In this document: piece after piece, positions 1 through 8,186 of the stretch
Layout: each line of letters starts with the position of its first letter
Position numbering within the stretch: position 1 is the stretch's first letter
Origin: Marchantia polymorpha subsp. ruderalis
Taxonomy: Eukaryota; Streptophyta; Marchantiopsida; Marchantiales; Marchantiaceae
Length of the DNA: 64,000 nucleotides
Direction: 5' to 3'
Assembly (NCBI GenBank): GCA_037833965.1
Contig: AP031355.1
Span: 28,731,501 to 28,795,500 of the forward strand
The notes under the pieces: model-generated
The model's database searches: none
Told to the model about the DNA's origin: nothing
Seen by the model: only the letters and a program-made list of their open reading frames with translations
Program-made: the position numbers and the translations under genes

Positions 1-584
1 ACTTCGTGTAAACCTTGGTTTGCAATTCAGGTTGTGTGTTTGTTACTGGATCGTGTCTCAGTTAAGTTCTCAGTCGGGTCTGCACTCCCTGCGTTTGGTG
101 CGAGAGTCGAGGGTGACGTCCACGGCGTATGAAGAGGCTTCGTTCCGAAGTGGGAAGTCCAGTCCGGGTACCCTACGCTAGTTCCTGGCGGAAGGGCAGT
201 AAAAGCCGGAGTGGGAGTCACTACCTGCAGAACCTCTGAGTGAACTTTTGAGACACTTTCCTCCTGAAATCCGAAGTGGAGGTCCTGACCGACCTCCGAG
301 TTGTGCTTTTGCCAGTTTCAGGTGTGTGTGTGTGTGTGTGTGTGTGTGTTGAGTGACCACGCTGTACCGTGCATCCTCCGAGCATCCTCCGAGTCGAGAT
401 CCTCCTCCGAGTCGAGCCTCCGAGTCGAGCACTGCAGTATTTCTGGGAGTGACAGTCGCCTAGAATTCAAACTCTACAAAAGTCTGTTAAACGTGACACT
501 TTTACTCTGTGTGTTGCCTCTGTCCCTGTGGGTTCGATCTTTTTACCACCATACTGCAGTTTTAGCCTTTGGTGGGTTATTACA
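1..584 (+). repeat. Element L: 3' part (R-U5) of an LTR, truncated by window edge
   Basis: This matches the last ~600 bp of the LTRs of A, B and C and ends in the same terminal block (GGTGGGTTATTACA, ending at 584). Its variant (GGTGGG rather than AGTGGG, no first copy of the U5 duplication) matches the minus-strand LTR end at 2033-2983, so it belongs to the H subfamily. A (GT)n microsatellite lies at about 322-350. No tRNA-type PBS follows 584, so I read it as a 3' or solo LTR end rather than a 5' LTR. No coding function is visible. Confidence 0.8.
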
Positions 585-718
585 AAAGCCTAGAACTAAT
601 CTCAGATCTCTTGATTTCTCTATTTATATTCTTCAAGAATTCTTATTGTTGATTTTCCATGTTTTGAAGATGGAGCAAATTTGTTGCATCGTCATAAAGT
701 AATAGAGGTGCCATACAG
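585..718. other. Unassigned 134-bp spacer between L and fragment O
   Basis: AT-richer than its surroundings and with no match to other parts of the window that I can see. It lies between the LTR end of L and the point where fragment O stops resembling the U3 ORF. It could be remnant host DNA, a piece of a different transposon, or a diverged internal leader of L. I see no motif that decides between these. Confidence 0.4.
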
Positions 719-2032
719 GATCTAAGGCAGTGGGGGATCCCACTGCCTGAGCCCCTGTTCCGGCTCGATCTTCGGTTCTCGAAGGGGTCGGCGCCGCAGT
801 TACTTTTGTCACCCTTGCACCGCCCGTTTCTACTGCCGGCTCTTCCGGCGCGATCTGCGCGGAAGGTGTCTTCGCCGGAGGTGTGTCCGCCGAAGGCGCC
901 CGCAAAATGGTCGCCGGCCTTGTCCGATTCGCAGTCGGCGAATTTGGCCGACTCTCAGTTGACCGACTCCCAGTCGGCCGACTAGCAGTTGTCCGACTGG
1001 CGGTCGGATCCACCCTGCGCGTCTTTACTCCGCTTGGCCTGCTTGCTGGAGGCGTTTTCCCAGAAGCGCCTTCTGCCGCAGACGACCCTCTGAGAGTTGT
1101 TGGCTCGTCAGCCAAACTCCCTTCTGCTTCCGGCCTGTTGTCCGGTTCAACGCGCTGCTCAGTTGGCCGTCCTTGAGTGGGCCGTCCTTCAGTCGCCGAC
1201 TCGCAGTCGGCCGACTGTCAGTTCGCCTGTCTTCTTCTGGAGGCATCGGTGCCTTCTGCGCAGAGGGGTTCGCCGACCTCCCCAGAATCTGCGCGATTAT
1301 CTCCTCCTGCGTGGGTAGGATACTCCGCCGGACTGGAGTACGCCCGGTCTCTTCACTACTAGTTGGCAACACCATTTTGCGTGCCCTCTGTTTCGGCCGG
1401 CTGTGAAGCTCGTTGGTTGGCCGACTCCGAGTCGGCGCAGCGGGAGCTTCCGGCTGCCTGTCTTCAGGTCTCTCATCCCATTTCCGCTTCCGCGGTGCGC
1501 GCTCACTTCGACGCTCTTCTGCTGCTCTTGCCGGAGCCGGAGCTGGAGCTGGAGTTGGACTGGCAGGTGCTTCGTCCGGATCTGTGTCCACTTCGGCCTC
1601 CCGCAAGTATCTACCCGGATAACTCCGGGTCAGCAGCGAAAACCGTGTCCGCTCTGAAGCTGTCAAACATCCCATCGCTCGATAAAACACGATCAGGTAA
1701 GGCGAAAGATGATTGAGGGTCCCTCCTCTCTCTTCTTGCGCATGTTGGCACGTCACCTTCCACAGGAGCCGTGCCCAATGAACCGGAGCTCCTGACAACA
1801 CTAGCTCCACAAATCCCACTTGCCAACCATGCATGTAGGCGGTCTTGGTCGGCTGCAATATCTGAAGCAATGCAGTCGCGACATTTCTCCGCAATCGATC
1901 TTTGTAATCCCGCATCCGGAAACCGTTCTTGGGATGCCTGGCAACTTTGAAAAGATCATTGTAGGAGACTTCTTCCTCCTTGGACACCTTCACGCTCTCG
2001 GCCTCGAAGAGGAGATACCCTTCCTCGCCTGC
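719..2032 (-). pseudogene. Element O: central fragment of a U3 ORF, frameshifted
   Basis: Reading leftward from 2032, the frame encodes the conserved core of the U3 ORF found in A, B and C. Shared blocks include LLFEAESVKV, RDYKDR, GGTLNHLSP and the linker block SRPKQRARK. The frame runs open to 1025; homology then continues in another frame (about 1115 to 719), so one frameshift lies near 1080-1115. The N-terminal part is missing because element H inserted at 2033. The C-terminal part is missing where homology stops at ~719. Against A, a 23-codon stretch around the GGTLNHLSP block shows 9 synonymous and 5 amino-acid-changing codon differences by my hand count. It is a relic of an older LTR and the outermost recognisable layer of the nest. 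Confidence 0.75.
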
Positions 2033-2943
2033 TGTAATAACCCACCAAAGGCTAAAACTGCAGTATGGTGGTAAAAAGATCGAACCCACAGGGACAGAGG
2101 CAACACGCAGAGTAAAAAGTGTCACGTTTAACAGACTTTTGTAGAGTTTGAATTCTCAGGCGACTGTCACTCCCAGAAATATTGCAGTGCTCGACTCGGA
2201 GGAGGATACTCGACTCGGAGGATGCTCGGAGGATGCACAGTACAGCGTAGTCACTCAACACACACACACACACACACACCTGAAACTGGCAAAAGCACAA
2301 CTCGGAGGTCGGTCAGGACCTCCGCTTCGGATTTCAGGGGGAAAATGTTTCACAAGTTCACTCAGAGGCTCTGCAGGTAGTGACTCCCACTCCGGCTTTT
2401 ACTGCCCTTCCGCCAGGAACTAGCGTAGGGAACCCGGACGGGACTTCCCACTTCGGAACGAAGCCCCTTCATACGCCGTGGACGTCACCCTCGACTCACA
2501 CCAAACGCAGGGGGTACAGGCCCGACTGAGAACTTAACTGAGACACAATCCAGTAACACACACACACACAACCTGAATTGCAAACCAAGGCTTACACGAA
2601 GTAATAAAACTTCACTTTGGCATTCAGGGGAAACTTCCCGTAGGAGTACAATCAGGATATGTCACTCGAAGGAGTAAGGGGGAACTGTTCAAGTCTCTAA
2701 CTCGCAGCCGGCTCTTAGCATCAGAAATCACCCGCAGGTGCAGATCCGCACTACTCAAGTCTCTAACCGGGTGCTAGCTCTGAACATTCAGCCGAAGGCC
2801 TTCAACTACAACATACGGTAACTTCGCTATGCTGCAGCTTCTCTACGTGGTGCCAAGACCAAAATGCACAAACACGCCAAGAAAGTGAGTTCCTGATCTG
2901 CATTTCCGAAACTGGAAGAGTCCCAAGGCAAAACGCCTTGATC

Positions 2944-2952
2944 TACTTTATA
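2944..2952 (-). promoter_or_regulatory. TATA box of element H LTR
   Basis: TATAAAGTA on the minus strand, at the position equivalent to TATAAAATA in the A/B/C LTRs, just after the U3 ORF stop. It is followed by hairpin 2924-2940 (CAAGGC/GCCTTG arms). Confidence 0.6.
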
Positions 2953-2978
2953 CCCTCTAAGGTCCTAACTAACACTAC

Positions 2979-2983
2979 GCTAT
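2979..2983. repeat. Target-site duplication of element A, left copy (GCTAT)
   Basis: GCTAT directly precedes the TGTGGTACC start of A's 5' LTR and is repeated at 18955-18959 after A's 3' LTR. It proves that A is one complete insertion into H's LTR. Confidence 0.95.
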
Positions 2984-3283
2984 TGTGGTACCCCACTTTT
3001 GGCAATTTTGAGGAAATTAAAACATTTTTGGAAAACTGTACCCTGGCAGCATTGTAAATAGCCTTCGGTACATCAAAACGGAGTGAATCCGGAAGAACGC
3101 GGGGATTCTCGAGGGATCTTGTAGAATCTGGGATTTGGGGTGCAGCAGTAAGGACAGGCACCACCCTCCCTGCGAGCTCTGCAGTTAGGATCCCTACGAC
3201 GCAAGGCGCAAAACCCGCCTTCGGAGGTTGCGTCCGCGGCTGTAGGGAAACCCTCCATAATTAGGTCAACCCTCGGGCGCCTT

Positions 3284-3362
3284 GACCAAGTTAGGGTCCC
3301 GTTGGAAAGAGCTCGACGCACTGATTCCAACGAGTCCAAGAACGCTTGGAACGGATGAGGAC
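3284..3362 (+). repeat. Single copy of the LTR sub-repeat
   Basis: The block containing CCGTTGGAAAGAGCTCG and CCAAGAACGCTTGGAACGG is the reverse complement of a unit that occurs 4-5 times in the minus-strand LTRs of H (21360-22490) and S (29128-30530). A, B and C carry one unit, so unit copy number separates LTR subfamilies. Function unknown; a position in U3 would suit an enhancer. Confidence 0.6.
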
Positions 3363-3490
3363 TTAGGGAGTTATCACTATTGGAAGAAACGGAGGCGGTC
3401 GCCTACGGCGGAAAGAGTTCGCCACCGGCGCGAATTCCGCCTACGCGGAAGGGGGAATCAAGTTTTGTCCTATGCGCGGACGAAGGCGTT

Positions 3491-3506
3491 CGCCTGTGCA
3501 CAGGCG
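3491..3506. repeat. 16-bp perfect palindrome CGCCTGTGCACAGGCG
   Basis: Perfect palindrome recurring through U3 and inside the U3 ORF in every copy. Here it is in non-coding U3. Copies B and C carry an extra palindrome a little downstream in the same region that A lacks. Confidence 0.8.
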
Positions 3507-4209
3507 AAGTAGGGTTAGGGGAGGCGCGAAGTCCGCCTACGCACAGGCGCTTCGGCGTCGGCGGAAAATCCGCCTTGGGCCCTAGAAATGCGCCTTGTGA
3601 GGTAGAAAGTGTACGACGCCTTCCGCGCCAGCGCAGTGCCGCGTACGGCGGAAGAGCCGCCAGAGTAATCAAATCAGTACGGACCATGCGGACGGGACGG
3701 GTGGATGCGCTCTTGGACGGACGGAGTTGCGGCGGCGGAAGCGCCGACGAAGAAACAAGGAACGGACAGACTGGACGGAGACGGCTGACCACGGTCAACG
3801 CCTTCCGCGCCAGCGCAGCGCCGCGCGCGGAATTCGCCTGCGCACAGGCGACCGCATGTGCACAGGAGGATGAAGTTCCGTGCCGGCGGAGCATCCGCCG
3901 AGGCTCCTGCCTGCGCACAGGCAGGAGTTGAACTTTTGTCCGACATGCGGACACACGCGTCAAGGCAGAGGGGGATTGGCCGAGGGGCGGTACGAACAAG
4001 TGTACCGCGCAAGGCGGAAAACTCGCCTTCGGCGCTACGCCCCCATGTTCGCGGGGTAATACGCTCGCGGAGTTCAAATCCGCCAATTCGAGCGTGAGAG
4101 TTTAATCGACGACGGCGGAGCGTGAAGCCGCGCGTGAGAGCGAAGACCGTTCCAGCGTACAGCCGGCGCGGCCATCAAGTGAGACGTTCTTCACGAGCAA
4201 GGGCCGACC

Positions 4210-7062
4210 ATGACCTTCGACCGGGCGGCGGAGAACGTCCCATTCTTGAATTCGCGATTCCAATCTCTTGTGCGCGCTGCGCGCATCCATCTGCTGGCTG
4301 CTAAACATTCTCGACGTCGTCGCACAGGAGATTTCTTGTTGATTGAGGGAGAAGTGAATGCGCGTGATTTGAAATTGAGGGCGATTAGAGTTTGCCGAGA
4401 GAGAAAGAAGCTCGGGCGGTGCGGAAGTAGAATGAGCGGGCGAGCGAACCCCAGGAACGCAATGACGAGACCGAGCAGATTGCGGATGGTGCCACTTCGC
4501 CTACCACAGAACGGGCTGCGCGCTTTCGAGGAGCGCTTAATAGCAAGAAAGCTCGATTTCTTGCTATGGGGATGGAACTACATCTGTGCGAATATGGTGC
4601 GCGAGTGGCTAGAGCCACAGGGACCACCCTCGCGCGGATTGCGTCCGCATGTTGATCGGTGGACAGTCCAAGATTGGGCGCAGGCGTTGGGAAGATGTGC
4701 TGGCATGCCAGGGCATCTCCTTTTCGACAGTGAGAGCATCAAGGTGACCAAGCAGGAAGAGGCGCAATTTGTGGAGTTGTTCAAGACCGGGAGGTCTACC
4801 AAGAATGGGTACAGGACCCGTGATTACAAGGATCGATTTCGCCGGACTTTGTCCGCGGCGCTGATGCAATTACTGCAGCCGCACCGCGCCTGCTACATCA
4901 CATTGTGGCAGGTCTCTTTTGTGGAGTGCGTCATCGAGGGAACTCCAATTCACTGGGCGAGCATCCTGCACAGGGTGATGCGACAGCACGCGTTTGAGGA
5001 GAAGGGGGGAACTCTAAACCATCTTTCTCCTTTCCTCATCAATTTTTATCGACAGCGGAATTGTTTGACAGCGGCGGAGCTTGAACATTTTCCGCCATTG
5101 TCCATCGACCATCCCGGGAAGTATGTGCGGGAGAATGAGGTCGACACTGATGCAGAGGAGTCACCGACTTCTACCCCATCAAGGCGGAGGGACGAAGGGA
5201 GACACACTCCTGCAGCACGAGTGCCGCGGAAGCGGCGATGGAGGGAAGAGTCTGAAGAGGAGCAGCATCAAGAACCCTCTGCTCCCATTCGACCGCGGCC
5301 GCTGTGCGAGTCATACAGCCGGCCGAAGCAGAAGGCACGCAGACTGGTGTTACCAGCCGACAGTGCGGACACGGCGACGATTGCGACGGAGAAAGGAAGT
5401 GCGTCGCCAGAGAAGCATGAGGAAGCGCGGACGACCGCAGGAGCAACGGGCCACGCTGCAACCTCGACGGGAGAGAGGCCGCCTACGGGCCAAGGGCCTC
5501 CGGAGTTACCACGTGCGATGCGGACAGATGTTCCGTTTGCGCACAGACGAGCCTCCGCGGACGGACGAGCCTCCGCGGACAGGCGATCACAAGTGGACGT
5601 GGATCTACGCTTACGCGTGGGAAGGAGCAGTCCGCCTGTGCACAGGCGCTCACCTGTGCACAGGTCGCCTGTGCACAGGACACCTCCACACGTGCCGCCT
5701 GTGCACAGGCAAGAATCACCCCCGTTCCAACGTAGGAAGGGGAAGGAGCCGGCGGAAGAACCGCCTACGAGACACCGGCCCTCGGGGCCAGACCCTCCGG
5801 CGCACCACGCGCCGCAATTTGCGCCTTCGGCGCCAGGGCCTTCGAGCCGAGGAGATACGAGCAGGGAGCGTGCGGAGGCCGCACCATCGGCGGGAAGTCC
5901 GCCGATAGATGCGCCTTCGGCGGTAGGGCCTATAGGCCAAGGGACATCGGGCGAGCGGCCCCCGGCCATGTCGCCTTCGGCGATGGATGTCCGCGGCGCT
6001 ACGCCTGCGGCGGACAAGGCGCCGGCAATTGCGCCTGCGCACGGGCCGGGCACAGCCCCCACGGACCGATCAAGGGAGCAGCAACAGACGGAGGAGCGGA
6101 GTGACTGTCCGCGGGATGAAATTTCGATGCGCGATGCGCAATCAAACCCCGCGCAGCCACCCTCCGCTCGATCGCCTTCGGCGGCGGGCGACGGCGGCAG
6201 AGAGGACGCGGTAGACAACCAACACGCGAGCGACGGGGATGCCGCACGGGTACATTCACCTTCCGCCTTAGACATTTTGGCGACGAGCAGCGAGGCTGCA
6301 GCCGTGCCTTCGCAGGCAGCACACGTCGATGACGTGCAGCCCCACTCGGGGCAGTCGCCGACGCAATCAATGGCGACTGAAATTCTCCACTCGGATGATG
6401 ACGACGGAGGCTCCACGGAAGAAATGTCAGGAGCAGAAGACACCGAGGAGGAGGATGAGGAAATTGTTGGAGCGCCGGCGGCGGCGCTCTCTGAGCAGGT
6501 GATTCCGTTGCTGAGGTACTTGGATCGCAAGGTCGATAAATACGCCGACCCACTCCAGCCGGGATCTTACATCGAGTTAGTGCGCAGGCGGACTCGCACT
6601 AAAGTCCACACCAGCAAGCTGTTAACTAGAGTGGACCAGGAGTTGAGGGAATTGAAGGAGAAGCATGCATGCTTGTGGGGTCAGTATAAACTTAATCAGA
6701 AATTCTACAAGCACTCCGAGAAGATGAAGGATGAGAAACTGGACGAGCTCACCAAGGAGCAGGTGAAGGCGCAGGAGAAACTCACACTGCGTGAGTTTGA
6801 ATTGCGCGCAGCCGGGTTGTTGTCAGGCGACAGTAGGAGTCGGCGGAAGGTAGCAAAGAAGCTCGATGCCTTTCTGTCGAAGGCACAGGATACCATGTCC
6901 GCCCTCGAAGTGGAGGTGTCCGCGGCGTTGCAGCGTTTGGGACTGCGCAGTCGAGCGGAAGATTGGCAGGGTAGGGAGTTAGTGCGCGGCAGTCGGCCGC
7001 GCAGGAGACGTAGTACAGGTTCCGCGGAGTGTAGTGTAGCGTGGTTCCGTGCAGGCGTGTAG
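4210..7062 (+). CDS. U3 ORF of element A, 5' LTR copy (950 aa, unknown protein)
   Basis: I do not recognise a named gene. It begins with ATG in a fair context (A at -3) and lies wholly inside U3. Residues ~1-95 are basic. Residues ~95-300 form a conserved tryptophan-rich globular core (REWLEP, HLLFDSES, GTPIHWA, KGGTLNHLSP) whose pattern recalls, from memory, the 'putative plant transposon protein' domain (PF20167-like). Residues ~310-750 are a Pro/Arg/Ser/Ala-rich, probably disordered linker with repeated PVHR units encoded by palindromes, then an acidic run. Residues ~760-870 are charged and coiled-coil-like, with a conserved tail (TLREFELRAA, LGLRSR) and an Arg-rich end. Relative to C it lacks 96 codons of the coiled coil, in frame. 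It has no gag, protease, RT or envelope features that I can see. As the 5' copy it lies upstream of the element promoter. Confidence 0.75.
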   Translation: MTFDRAAENVPFLNSRFQSLVRAARIHLLAAKHSRRRRTGDFLLIEGEVNARDLKLRAIRVCRERKKLGRCGSRMSGRANPRNAMTRPSRLRMVPLRLPQNGLRAFEERLIARKLDFLLWGWNYICANMVREWLEPQGPPSRGLRPHVDRWTVQDWAQALGRCAGMPGHLLFDSESIKVTKQEEAQFVELFKTGRSTKNGYRTRDYKDRFRRTLSAALMQLLQPHRACYITLWQVSFVECVIEGTPIHWASILHRVMRQHAFEEKGGTLNHLSPFLINFYRQRNCLTAAELEHFPPLSIDHPGKYVRENEVDTDAEESPTSTPSRRRDEGRHTPAARVPRKRRWREESEEEQHQEPSAPIRPRPLCESYSRPKQKARRLVLPADSADTATIATEKGSASPEKHEEARTTAGATGHAATSTGERPPTGQGPPELPRAMRTDVPFAHRRASADGRASADRRSQVDVDLRLRVGRSSPPVHRRSPVHRSPVHRTPPHVPPVHRQESPPFQRRKGKEPAEEPPTRHRPSGPDPPAHHAPQFAPSAPGPSSRGDTSRERAEAAPSAGSPPIDAPSAVGPIGQGTSGERPPAMSPSAMDVRGATPAADKAPAIAPAHGPGTAPTDRSREQQQTEERSDCPRDEISMRDAQSNPAQPPSARSPSAAGDGGREDAVDNQHASDGDAARVHSPSALDILATSSEAAAVPSQAAHVDDVQPHSGQSPTQSMATEILHSDDDDGGSTEEMSGAEDTEEEDEEIVGAPAAALSEQVIPLLRYLDRKVDKYADPLQPGSYIELVRRRTRTKVHTSKLLTRVDQELRELKEKHACLWGQYKLNQKFYKHSEKMKDEKLDELTKEQVKAQEKLTLREFELRAAGLLSGDSRSRRKVAKKLDAFLSKAQDTMSALEVEVSAALQRLGLRSRAEDWQGRELVRGSRPRRRRSTGSAECSVAWFRAGV
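5633..5712. repeat. Cluster of palindromes inside the U3 ORF
   Basis: Four CCTGTGCACAGG cores in 80 bp, read as repeated PVHR peptides. C has five here (37254-37343), so the array changes size by whole codons. Confidence 0.75.
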
Positions 7063-7098
7063 CGTAGTGCAGTGTAGTGCTAGGTAGGACTTAGAAGG

Positions 7099-7107
7099 TA
7101 TAAAATA
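7099..7107 (+). promoter_or_regulatory. TATA box of element A, 5' LTR
   Basis: TATAAAATA 36 bp after the U3 ORF stop, the only good TATA box I see in the LTR. It predicts a genomic RNA start near 7130, which places the U3 ORF upstream of the promoter in this LTR and near the 3' end of the RNA in the other. Hairpin 7111-7127 follows at once. Confidence 0.7.
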
Positions 7108-7110
7108 GTT

Positions 7111-7127
7111 CCAGGCGTTTTGCCTGG
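7111..7127 (+). other. Promoter-proximal hairpin CCAGGC-GTTTT-GCCTGG
   Basis: Perfect 6-bp stem with a 5-nt loop directly after the TATA box, present in A, B, C and S. H has CAAGGC/GCCTTG, where a C-G pair has become A-T on both sides. The covariation supports a conserved structure, either in RNA just after or around the transcript start, or in DNA. Confidence 0.6.
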
Positions 7128-8069
7128 GGTTCTTTCCCATCAGAAGTGCAGATCAGGAACCCATTTCCTTTGCGTGTTTGTGTCCTTGAGTTCTGTCACC
7201 ACGCACGAGGAGTTACAACTTAGCGTTCCGCATTTTGTAGCTGAAGGCCTTCGGCCGAATGTTCAGAGCTAGTCCATTGGTTAGAGACTTGAGTAGTTCG
7301 GATCTGCACCTGCGGGTGACTGCCGATGCTCAGAGCCAGTGACTAGTTAGATACTTGAACAGTTTCGCCCCTACACCTTCGAGTGTTCCTTTCTGTTTGT
7401 ACTCCCTTGGGATTTTTCCCCTGAATGCCAAAGTGAAGTTTTGCTACTTCGTGTAAGCCTTGGTTGTAAATTCAGGTTACGCTGCAGCAGGTGCTTTGAG
7501 GGTAACCCCTGTAGTATTTCTGGAAATGACAAGTGCCTGAGAATTCAAACTCTTCAATAGACTGTTGTTGTGTTACTGGAATGTTTCACAGTGAGTCCTT
7601 CAGTGCGGACCTGTGTTCTCTGCGCGTTTTGTGAGTTGAGAGTGTTGTTCACCGCGTATGAGTGACTTCGATCCGAAGTAGGCAGTCCAAACCGGGTTTC
7701 CTACGCTAGCAGCAAGCTAGTGGAAGCGTTGTAAAAGCCGGAGTTGGAAGTCACTACCCGCAGCTTCGCTGAGTGTACTCTTGAGAGACTTCCCCCCTGA
7801 AATCTTGAGTAGAGGTCCTAACGGATCTCTGGGTTGTGTTTCTGTAGTTTCAGGTGTGTGTGTGTGTGTGTGTACGCTGCACTGTGCGACCTCCGAGTGC
7901 GCTCCGAGTGGACACTTGCAGTATTTCTGGGAGTGACAGTCGCCTGAGAATTCAAACTCATCAATAGTCTGTTAAACGTGACACTTTGTACCCTGTGTGT
8001 TCCTCTGTCCCTGTGGATTCGACCTTTCTACCACTATATTGCAGTTTTAGCCTTTAGTGGGTTATTACA
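7128..8069 (+). other. R-U5 leader of element A, non-coding
   Basis: About 0.94 kb without a convincing gene. It contains two similar blocks with GTTCAGAGCTAG / GCTCAGAGCCAG and a duplicated block with GAATTCAAACTC. A (GT)n tract at about 7855-7873 varies in length among LTR copies. The R/U5 boundary cannot be placed from sequence alone. Confidence 0.6.
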
Positions 8070-8091
8070 TAAGAAGCCGACAACCTCTTTT

Positions 8092-8109
8092 TGGCGCCGC
8101 TGCCGGGGA
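8092..8109 (+). other. Primer-binding site, tRNA-Asp type (element A)
   Basis: TGGCGCCGCTGCCGGGGA is complementary to a tRNA-Asp-like 3' end; the plant consensus from memory is TGGCGCCGTTGCCGGGG, one mismatch. It starts 22 nt after the LTR end, an unusually wide gap, which is conserved in B (32846) and C (40016). Confidence 0.85.
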
Positions 8110-8144
8110 CAGTTGCGTCAACACCGGGGTTTTTACGAGCAGCC

Positions 8145-8186
8145 ATGCTCGGTGAATGTCGACTGGGGCTAGCGGGAGCAACCTAA
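8145..8186 (+). other. Overlapping 13-codon upstream ORF before gag
   Basis: An ATG with G at -3 opens a 13-codon frame that ends in TAA at 8184-8186 and overlaps the gag ATG (8156) in another frame. The gag ATG itself has T at -3, a weak context. The same arrangement is kept in B and C. It may limit gag translation through leaky scanning; it could also be chance. Confidence 0.4.

Larger units (their letters stand above)
2033..2983 (-). repeat. Element H 3' LTR, R-U5 end (left piece, split by A)
   Basis: On the minus strand this is the promoter-to-end part of an LTR, terminating with GGGTTATTACA at 2033. It includes a TATA box, the promoter hairpin, the leader and a (GT)n tract (about 2258-2280). 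It continues on the other side of element A at 18960. The five bases outside its end (2028-2032, CCTGC) should be duplicated at H's other end, outside the window. Confidence 0.8.
2984..8069 (+). repeat. Element A 5' LTR (5086 bp)
   Basis: Starts TGTGGTACCCCAC and ends GTGGGTTATTACA, an imperfect terminal inverted pair. U3 is about 4.1 kb and contains the U3 ORF. The TATA box is at 7099 and R-U5 is about 0.94 kb. U5 contains a diverged internal duplication (about 7527-7567 versus 7919-7969) and a (GT)n tract. Far larger than typical gypsy LTRs of a few hundred to about 1500 bp. Confidence 0.93.

Noticed and set aside
3380..3931. 183-codon frame (and antisense 227-codon frame) in non-coding U3 upstream of the U3 ORF
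   Set aside because: Composition reflects palindromes and GC-rich repeats, the start and end shift between copies, and no conserved domain is visible.
5268..6530. 420-codon open frame antisense to the U3 ORF of A (copy at 16153-17415)
   Set aside because: It is only 296 codons in C, shortened by changes harmless to the sense frame, and its Ser/Gly/Ala/Cys-rich composition mirrors the GC-rich sense linker. Treated as a shadow.
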